From assembly GCF_027943255.1 (NCBI RefSeq), contig NC_072892.1, positions 23,769,792 through 23,833,791 on the forward strand: a stretch of 64,000 bases of DNA. Direction: 5' to 3'. This DNA comes from Anastrepha obliqua. Taxonomy: Eukaryota > Arthropoda > Insecta > Diptera > Tephritidae. Numbering within the stretch: the stretch's first letter is position 1; each line of letters opens with the position of its first letter. The notes under the pieces were generated by a model. The model saw nothing but the letters and a program-made list of their open reading frames with translations. It did not search any database and was not told the origin of the DNA. This document shows, piece after piece, positions 56,666 to 64,000 of this stretch. The position numbers and the translations under genes are program-made.

Positions 56666-56728
56666 AGCATCAAATAGGAGCAGGAGCTCGTTTAAACACC
56701 CAACAAAAGATATAAGTGTCAACTCCAA
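56666..56728 (+). mobile_element. SINE-1 3' end fragment
   Basis: ATCAAATAGGAGCAGGAGCT, GTTTAAACACCCAACAAAAG and GTGTCAACTCCAATTGCA match the last 60 bp of SINE-1, with the terminal hairpin changed to ACACCC...AAGTGT. It abuts the opposite-strand LINE fragment. Confidence 0.65.
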
Positions 56729-59700
56729 TTGCAAGAATTCGATAGCCAACGGTAAGGAGGTTGAGCTATTCAAAGCTCTTCTTCAGAGTTGGACGCACTA
56801 TGCGCTCTACTGCATTCCTGCTGATTAAATGGAGCTTGGGTGAGCTCTATCTGATTCCTAAAAAGAGCAATACTACGAATATCACAAATCAGTCGATTAT
56901 GTCGCCTAAAAAGTGTGGCGTCAGGGCTAGCAACTCCACCAGAGATCAGATATTCGCAGTACATAGAAAACCACAGAAAGTCTATAAAGGCAAATCTGAC
57001 AAGCATACCTTTTTCCTTAACCTTAAAATCCCACTTAGTTAGATAGTCAGTGCTGCTTATCGTACGAACGTCACTATTGTAGGAAGTAGATCCCTTTCTC
57101 TATGACCAAATCAGACATTCAAATGGTCTATCACCAAGCTCGCCCCTTTATTTGGCTGATTTCGAGGAAAGATGGATAATTGGCGCAACCTCACAAAGAT
57201 TGGCTCTAAGGTAATATATATAACTTCAACTTTAACTCTGTTTGGAGCGTAGAGCTTCCTTGAGGGTTGTCATCTTGTCATGATGAGGGGCGCAGTAAGT
57301 GCAATGATCCCTAAAGCGATGCCTCCCAACCCATGTGAGTCATCAAGTCGTTGCTTCAAATTGGTGCTAGTTTTTTTCGCGGTGTGCAATAAACTCATTT
57401 GAAAATGAATGAGCAATAAACGCAGAAGGCTTGAATTCATGGTGGCTTAACACTGCTCTTTTTTGTGCGATCGTAGCGTTTTTCAGTTTTTGTAACAGCT
57501 TCGCGTCGCTGTTGTTCCTTCTCGTCACTCGGATAGCTCAGAGTTTCAGTGAAAAATTCAAATGGGCTGTGCAGAATTAGTACTTCGGTTAACAGTTGAT
57601 CTCCAACAATCTTGTATGAAAGAGTATTTTTTCTCTATTCGATGGAGTTGAATGTATTTTGAAGAATAGCGTAATGAGCACTTACTTCACGGATCGCGAC
57701 GGTTCTTTCTACTGCTTTCAGCGTCCACAGAAAAAAGCTCACATTGTAGCAGTTACTTTCAAATTTTATGGCATCACAGGTGTATTTTTAGTATTTTGTC
57801 TTATTTTGGTCCACAGTTACTTGCAGTCATTAGTCACCAGTTCCACACACTCAGCTTCACACAGCTGAGGCTACACTTAAGCGTTTCCTTTAATGCGAGT
57901 GGAACCCAAACAGCTGTTGAGGATCACTTGAAGTTTTACATCTTTGTTGTTGTTCGCCATTGTTATTGTGGTTGTGGTTGGCTACAATAAATGCTGTTAT
58001 TTCGGGACGGTAATACACAATTACAGTCTGTCTGTCCGCTTGCTGCATACCGCACGTTGATTTCCACATGCAACTGGCAGAAAACGATTCAAAAGCCAAA
58101 TTGCAAGCGGTTGCTGTTGTTATTTGTAGTCGGTCGGTATTAAGTTGTTTTTGCTGTTGCTGTTGATGGCTAGAGCGCATGCGCCAACTACATTTTTTTC
58201 GCTTCGTTTTTTTTCTTTGGTTTACTTACATATAAAATTGGTACGCAGTAGCAACTACGTTGCAATTGGGAGCACAGAGTTTGGCTGACTGCGCGCGAGT
58301 GTTGTTATTGCGGTTGTTTATGGCGTACGCCGACTGCTGGTGGTGTGCCTACAATGGTGTGCCTGGTGGCTAGCGTTAGCATCGAAATGCGATATTTTCG
58401 TGCCAATTGTTTTGCTTTTTCATTTCGGGTTGTATCCATCTAATTTTTCCAGCTGAGTTTTGCTTATAGCTCTTTGCTCAAACAAACATATATACTTTGA
58501 TTTCCTCAATTGCCGCACTGACAGTGCGCAATTCTCATACCGCTGCAGTGATTCCAATGATTGGCTGGGGTTACGGGTGCACACTCTGTTGTTGGGGCTA
58601 CTACCATCATTTAGTTGTACGTTTCGTATTATTGTTATTATTGTTGTTGCAGCATTTGAAAATCGTTTGCCACACTGCGAGTGCAATCGCAGTATTCGCA
58701 CTGCTTGTTGCACGTTGGCAAGCTTTTGATTGCATGCAATTATTGGCGGAACGGCGACGTTGCCGTTTCAAGCGTCACTGCCATCGCACTCAATGCGGGC
58801 ATGCGGACATGGTGCCGACGCAAAATAAAATTTGCCACAAATTGCAGCCATTTTTTGTGCCGCCTTCCCACAATTTCTTATTACTTATTTTGTTAGTCTT
58901 TTTCTTGTTTTGAAGTGCCTGCATTTCAGCGGCTGTGGCAACCCACTGCGCCTGGTGTAGGCAATGGTGGACGTGTTGCCGCACTCAACTGCCGAGTAGC
59001 AGCTAATTGTGGCAGGACGTCATGCAGCGGGAGCGCGCGCGCGCGCCTACTCGACCGGCAACTGCACTCCACTATTTTACTCACCAAATATTTATTGCCC
59101 GCGTGCGGTAAGCCAACAGCCTTCGCGCGGTCAGTGGAATTAATCGCGCTAATAATTGTTGGCAACTTATAGCCAATTGTTGCTGCGTGATTGATTTTTG
59201 GTGGTTTTCTAGCTGCTTCTTGTTTTTGCTTTCTTTTTTGCCCAACAAACGTTAACGGATTTTCAGACCATACGACGCCGGCTGCCTGGCCCGAAAAGTG
59301 TTGGCAACACAAATACGTATGCGGCTCGTTGCTATTGCCGCGCACTTGCGCGTGTGTGTGTGTGCATGCGTTACAATTCCATAGACAATAATTCGATAAC
59401 ATCAAGTGCACTTGGCATTTTAATTGAATTCGGGTGAAGCGAATTGTTGCATGTGTGGAATGATGATTTCTTGCAATAACTAACGTGGAATTGGATTAAC
59501 GCACACCACTGCAAGGCAAGCACTAGATGTGGCACCAGTAGATGTGGCTTTGGTAAGTGCAGAAACACTATTTTGCTTACGGGTGGCAGTGGAAGTGCAG
59601 ATTAACATAAAAATATTTTTAAGAAATGCAGTAGTCAATTGTACAGTTAATGCGCGTTTTGTGGCAACAAACTATTTTGTTTTGGTAATTGTGTTTTGTG

Positions 59701-60628
59701 CCGCAAAAGACGACCCAGCCAGTTTGGATATCCTCAATGGAAAGTGCCGTGCTCGAGTGAAATTATAAATTGAGTCACTGCAAATAGTTCGCGAATAATA
59801 GCCAAATCACGAATTTTCAAATGCAAAAGTGTGTGCAGCAGCAGCACAGCAATTACGGACATTTTCCGAAGGCGCAACAAATGCTTAATGGAAAAATACG
59901 ATTTGGCATGCGGCAATGCTTCCCAGGCAACGTGCTGCGCGCGGCGGGGCAAGCGCTGACGAAGTGTTTTGGCTTTTCTCATAGCCATTTTTTGTGGTTG
60001 TTTTCATGGGTTTTAGCACTTTAATGCATTTATGGCTTGATTTTACAAAAGCAATTTGCAAGCTACAAAATTAAAGTACCAAATTTATTTGCCATTCATA
60101 AAAAAACAAGCAAATAACAGTAAAGGTACTCCTAATTGTTGTTGGCCTAGTTGTCGGCGCCACTAAAAATGCGCAACAATAAGCGACAGCGTAAATTTCT
60201 AACGACACAAAAGGCAGCAACAACAATAAATGTGTATGTATGTAAGCAAGGGCCAGTTGAAAAAAAGCAGTGAAAACCTGAAAGAAATCAAAATGCGCAG
60301 CTATTGTGTAAAAAGAAAATAAAAACAAATTAAATTAAAGCGCGCGCACAAAAAACGAAAAGTAAACTTTCACTTTTGACGTAAAGAAGCGTCCGCCATA
60401 GCTCGCCGGCGCGCTAATTTGGCACCAAAACGCTTGAAGTTTTAGTTTCAGTTTCGCTTTTTCTTGAGCGCGTACTAATTTCTTGTATGTGGTAAATTAG
60501 TTGTATCGGGTGTTTTTGCAGAGCTCGATAATTTAAAATGATAATTCAGAAAAACAGAAATGTTGCTGGAATGCATTTTTTTACGATAATCTGGTAGATA
60601 ATTTCATGGCATATATTTGCATCAAAGC
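56729..60628. other. Non-coding stretch with GC-rich block
   Basis: 56.77-57.3 kb has a weakly LINE-like minus frame (SPDATLFRRHNRLICDI) that I cannot assign. 58.5-59.45 kb is unusually GC-rich, with CAG/CAA-type low complexity, a GCGCGCGCGC run near 59035 and open frames on both strands. It may hold regulatory DNA or an unrecognised exon. No gene is supported. Confidence 0.3.
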
Positions 60629-61049
60629 CCAACAGATGAGCTGGATTGGGTACGTGCTGCGCATGCCGAAAGAACAAAATACTAGGACAGCATTAAATGT
60701 AAAAAAAAAAAATAAAAATAAAAAATATTAAAGAAGAAATTAAAATTTTTCAGCATACATTTTTTTAAATACTTTTTTTACTGTGTTTAAGCTTTTTTAT
60801 TATTTTTTATTTAATTTTTATTTTACTTATTTTATTGAAGTTTTTTTTATTATTATTTTATTTAATTTTTAATTTTAACATCTTTCTTTATTAGAGGAAG
60901 AACAAGAGAGAGCCCACGAAAGAGATCTTTGGATGACGTCGAATCAGAACTTAAGGAAATGAACGTACAAAACTGGAGAGAAGAAGCCGTGAATGAAATA
61001 AATTCGAGAAAAATCGCTGATGAAGCTATGGTCCACCACGGATTGTGAA
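60629..61049 (+). pseudogene. LINE 3' ORF tail with AT-rich insertion
   Basis: First piece: CIKAQQMSWIGYVLRMPKEQ, matching AQNILWYGYILRM at 33.4 kb. Then about 195 bp of A/T-only sequence (60697-60890), then RGRTRESPRKRSLDDVESEL and WREEAVNEINSRKIADEAMV, ending HHGL and a stop (61047-61049). The same family as 33175-33650, whose end is AIVHHEL. The AT-rich block replaces the region between the RM and GR motifs. Confidence 0.75.
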
Positions 61050-61395
61050 ACTAAGAAGAAGAGAAAATGCCCGGCATATACCCGCCGCTGTTACGAGTTA
61101 CTTGGCCCATGCGATCAATCTTATTTGACTACTTGACTACTTTATCCAATAAATATGCCCGTCTGGAGACAATGATGGCTTGAATATTTAATTGTTTCAA
61201 TAATTCGTAACTTTGGCTAAGAGAGGACGGAAACTTATTCCTTACCCAATAAAATTTGCAAATTTTTATGTATGTATGTATGTATGTATTTTTTTATTTC
61301 AAATATTTGTTAAATTTTTATGAATTTCGCATAAAGTTTTCTGCTTTGAGTTTTGTTGGTAGGTGGGGTAGCTGTCACAATGACACACTTATACC
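61050..61395. other. Spacer with (TATG)n tract
   Basis: (TATG)n at 61266-61289. No gene. Confidence 0.5.
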
Positions 61396-61761
61396 TTTCA
61401 TAGGACCATTGTGATACCACTGAAACTTATCCTTACCCTATGGGTTCCTTTTCAAACCATCCGGTAGCAAAGCTTCGTTAGTTTTAGATGCGCTATGTCC
61501 GCTACATCAATTAAAAATGCCATGTCAAGAGTGCGGAGCTGCCTTGTCGCACTCACACATAAAATGTGTCTAACTGTTTCCTCTTATTCTGTATAAAGAC
61601 AGATTCTACAGAAATCGAAGTACGGGTGTGCTAACCTTCTAGCGTGGCTGCCTATTAGACAATGAATGACCAGTTAATACCTCTATAGTTTTTCTTATTG
61701 CTTCTCTGTTAAATCTTAAAAAGTTTTTTGATCGACCGCTGTTCCATTTCGGCCATATCTG

Positions 61762-62500
61762 TCAGCTTAGTTCGCATGTTGTGAGATTTTGCCAACTTGT
61801 ATTTACCTTATTGATGGTTTCCCTATCTATAAGTAGTTTACAAGTAGCTATAGGCATAGGTCTTAGCGTCTTATCCACTTGAAGGTCGAGTGTTGTAGCG
61901 GTTCGAGCAAGTTCATCTGCCTTGCAGTTCTCTGCTATATTTCTGTCGCCTGACACCCAAATAAGGTGTTCCTTGTAGTATTTTGATACGTCATTTAGAA
62001 GTTTATAACATTCTAAGACTGTTTTTGGCGAGTGTGTTTTAGATTCTAGCTCTTTTATTGCCGCTTGACTGTCCGAGCATATGAAGACTTCATTTGTGGA
62101 TAATACTCTCGTTTTTATTACCGTAAGTCCCTCTTTTATGGCAGTCACTTCCGCCTGAAATGCACTGCAATGATCCGGTAGTCGAAAATATTGGCTAACT
62201 CCGAGTTTATCGGAGTAAGCCCCTCCACCTACTCTGTTGTCTAGTTTTGAGCCATCTGTATAGATGTTTATATCATATTCCTTAACAATAAGCCCATTAT
62301 CCCATTCCTCTGAGGAAGTAAATACTGTGACGAAGGATTTATCTAAGTTAAAGAAATTTGAATTTCGGATCATTCCCATGGCTTTTAAACGTTTGGAAAT
62401 GGTTGATTGATCAACTCCCAAAGTTTTTGCAACCTCTTCTTGCGTTTGAGCCGGATCTTGGTCGAGCAATTCCTCCAATTCGGTATCCATGAACTTTGGC
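61762..62500 (-). other. Chimeric open frame: mariner HTH fused to LINE RNase H
   Basis: A single frame without stops joins mariner residues PPKFMDTELEELLDQDPAQT and EEVAKTLGVDQSTISKRLKA (helix-turn-helix DNA-binding region) to LINE residues FFNLDKSFVTVFTSSEEWDN and the whole RNase H domain, about 245 codons. The join is near codon MGMIR/NSNFF at about 62378. The frame's own ATG at 62533 lies in mariner text that is in a different frame from the mariner start, so translation is doubtful. No promoter is evident. Seen directly; any function is speculation. Confidence 0.6.
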
Positions 62501-62700
62501 GGCGCGGCCAAAATCACCACTTTTAAAGCGTGCAAACCACTTCTGGCACGTTCGCTCAGCTAGAGCATGCTCACCATAAACTTCCACCAAGATACGATGA
62601 CTTTCGGCTGCTTTTTTCTTCATATTAAAATAATGAAGAAGAATTCCCCGCAAAAACACATTATTTGGCACGAAATTCGACATTTTCAAGTGTGGTAAAA
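62378..62700 (-). pseudogene. Mariner transposase N-terminal half inserted in the LINE
   Basis: From about 62683 on the minus strand: MSNFVPNNVFLRGILLHYFN, KKKAAESHRILVEVYGEHAL and CQKWFARFKSGDF, then a small deletion with frameshift near 62520 and PPKFMDTELEELLDQDP...STISKRLKAMGMI. These are the paired HTH domains of a mariner transposase. The catalytic domain is entirely missing. Terminal repeats were not recognised; the 5' end should lie near 62760. Confidence 0.8.
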
Positions 62701-63070
62701 ATATTGTTGTTTACGCTTCAAATAAAAAACTTATACTGACGTTTGTGCCTTACGACAGTAGCTCTCCAATGAATGTTTGGAAATGTGGATCGATGGAATA
62801 ATAATCAAGTTACGCCATCTGTTGTAAAACCGCACGAACTTATCCATAGATCTATTAGTATCCTTGGTCTTATAGAAATCCATTGTGCAGGAATGCAGGG
62901 GAATTTTTCTAAAATTGAAGAGTGTCCTCTCTGGTTCGTTCTGAGTAGACCGATTTCTCTTAATCTGAGAGCTGCATTGGCAACTGTTTGCTTGCCGAAA
63001 TGCTCTATTGGTAATAGGTTAACGTTTAGCGCCTCTGTGGGTGTGGTCCTCAGGGCCCCGCAGATGCCCT

Positions 63071-64000
63071 GGAACTATACTTTTATATAAAAAAAAATTA
63101 AATACAAAAAAATTAAAAAATAAATTATAAGCAAATTCAAAAAAAAAAAAAAAAAAATTGTTAAAACTTTCTAATTCAGCGCGCTAATCTTTTTTTTTAG
63201 AGCACAGGTGCATATAGGTATGTATACATGCGAGTACATATAACTATATACATATGTACATATGCAGTTATGTATGCACGAAACTATGTTCACATATTCA
63301 CTAAATATTTTCGCTGCGCCCAACTAAGTACTTTGTGGTGTACGCTAATGCGTAATACAACGCACTCCACTCTTAATTTTCGTACAACAGAACCCTAAAT
63401 GATAAGTTGGTTTAACTCGGCCACAGGAAATCGCACCCACCCCAACTTCCACACTTCAAGTGTGGCTCACAATTAGACAATTATGCACAAGTGTGCGTAT
63501 ATATTTACATGCAGATATACATATGTGTGTGTGTGTGTGCATGTAAATAAGCATATTTACGCAACTCACGCAACTTTGAAGAAAAATACACTAACAACAA
63601 TAAAAGTAGCGGCAAACAACAACACAAATCAACAAGTAATACTAACCTCATTATAAGTACACAAACAAAAAGACAAAAAAAAAAAAACAACAACAAGAAT
63701 AACACAAAAACACTCTTAGCAGTAACCAAATAAGCTGGAAATACACGTGACAACCCCAACTAAAGTAGCAATACATGCACGTCTATGTATCTACATACAT
63801 ATTTACATATGTTAGATACATGCAAAAGCACAAGCGTGCTTAGTTGGCTATGATCAACAAGAAGTGTAACAAAATTTTCTCATTTTACATATTAGGATGG
63901 GATACTTATACTTATTTGTACACACATACATACATACAAATGCTTAAAAGACCCCCCGTTGCAACGTCCCCGATGCACTTCATAATGCAGCGGCAAGCGA
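63071..64000. other. Non-coding stretch
   Basis: Poly-A near 63137-63158, TACA/TATG tracts near 63215-63260 and 63790-63810, (TG)n at 63523-63540. Open frames are low complexity. No gene. Confidence 0.4.

Larger units (their letters stand above)
61396..63070 (-). pseudogene. RNase H-bearing LINE, interrupted by a mariner remnant
   Basis: On the minus strand: 63060-62780 reads GICGALRTTPTEALNVNLLP, GKQTVANAALRLREIGLLRT (RT thumb/connection), then the mariner piece (about 62380-62760), then 62375-61762 with IYTDGSK (first Asp), CSAFQAEVTAIKEG (Glu), VFICSDSQAAIKEL (third) and IWVSGDRNIAENCKADELAR (final Asp; the usual His of GH is Asp). Downstream, NFLRFNREAIRKTIEVLTGH and stops to about 61400. 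Three of the four RNase H carboxylates and the last Asp are in place. I/R1/LOA-like clade. Confidence 0.82.

Noticed and set aside
56770..57006. LINE-like minus frame SPDATLFRRHNRLICDI
   Set aside because: No motif I can assign to RT, RNase H or a zinc knuckle; left as unassigned.
57890..58180. Gln/Asn-rich 96-codon minus frame
   Set aside because: Derived from CAA/TTG triplet runs common in this DNA; no family and no splice support.
58926..59411. 161-codon minus-strand open frame in GC-rich DNA
   Set aside because: Open on both strands at once, starts in a low-complexity His/Thr run, no known motif or splice signals.

Overview
The window looks like gene-poor chromosomal DNA from a higher (brachyceran) fly, most likely a true fruit fly (Tephritidae). 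The evidence is: a very AT-rich background full of (TACA)n/(TATG)n tracts; an internally deleted mariner whose second and third catalytic Asp codons are 41 residues apart (the DD41D 'rosa' type, which I recall as first described in Ceratitis rosa and other tephritids); many Jockey-type and RNase H-bearing LINE scraps; and two exons matching the insect/vertebrate Glut4EF/ZNF395 regulator family. The genus cannot be fixed from the sequence alone.

Only one host gene is firmly visible. Two phase-matched exons on the minus strand (47373-47500 and 46994-47211, separated by a 161-bp intron) encode an internal part of a Glut4EF/ZNF395-like zinc-finger transcription factor. Its zinc-finger and C-clamp exons are not recognisable at lower coordinates and its 5' exons are not recognisable at higher ones, so most of the window is probably intron of this gene. 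Weaker host candidates are a TATA-type promoter with a 5'UTR-like leader at 3.2-3.7 kb (+), an open GC-balanced block at 15.65-16.4 kb, and several GC-rich islands (21.7, 30.1, 42.3 and 58.5-59.4 kb) that may be enhancers or promoters.

Everything else recognisable is mobile DNA. DNA transposons: one almost intact Tc1 element with 200-bp IR/DR-type inverted repeats (5921-7511); a degenerate Tc1 (28.6-29.6 kb); at least five different mariner lineages, all deleted or broken (26.3, 31.4, 40.9, 48.0 and 62.4 kb); a mini-mariner family with two copies sharing one deletion form (0.8 and 50.5 kb, 'MITE-B'); and a TA-duplicating MITE family with ends CAAGGTGGCGCAAAATTAAT ('MITE-A', about ten ends or copies, one tandemly triplicated at 37.8-38.2 kb). 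Retroelements: about eleven copies of a tRNA-derived SINE ('SINE-1', two with clear target-site duplications), a second tRNA-headed repeat at 12.66 kb ('SINE-2'), and about ten LINE 3' fragments on both strands. At 61.4-63.1 kb a mariner 5' part sits inside a LINE and creates an uninterrupted mariner-HTH/RNase H chimeric reading frame. AT-rich tandem arrays lie at 17.6, 32.4-33.0 and 35.2-35.8 kb, and a large foldback repeat lies at 17.25-18.67 kb.

The layout reads as a long intron repeatedly colonised by transposons. MITEs and SINEs depend on enzymes supplied elsewhere; the only element here close to coding a complete transposase is the Tc1 copy, and it carries a frameshift. No virus, CRISPR array, rRNA or functional tRNA gene was seen.
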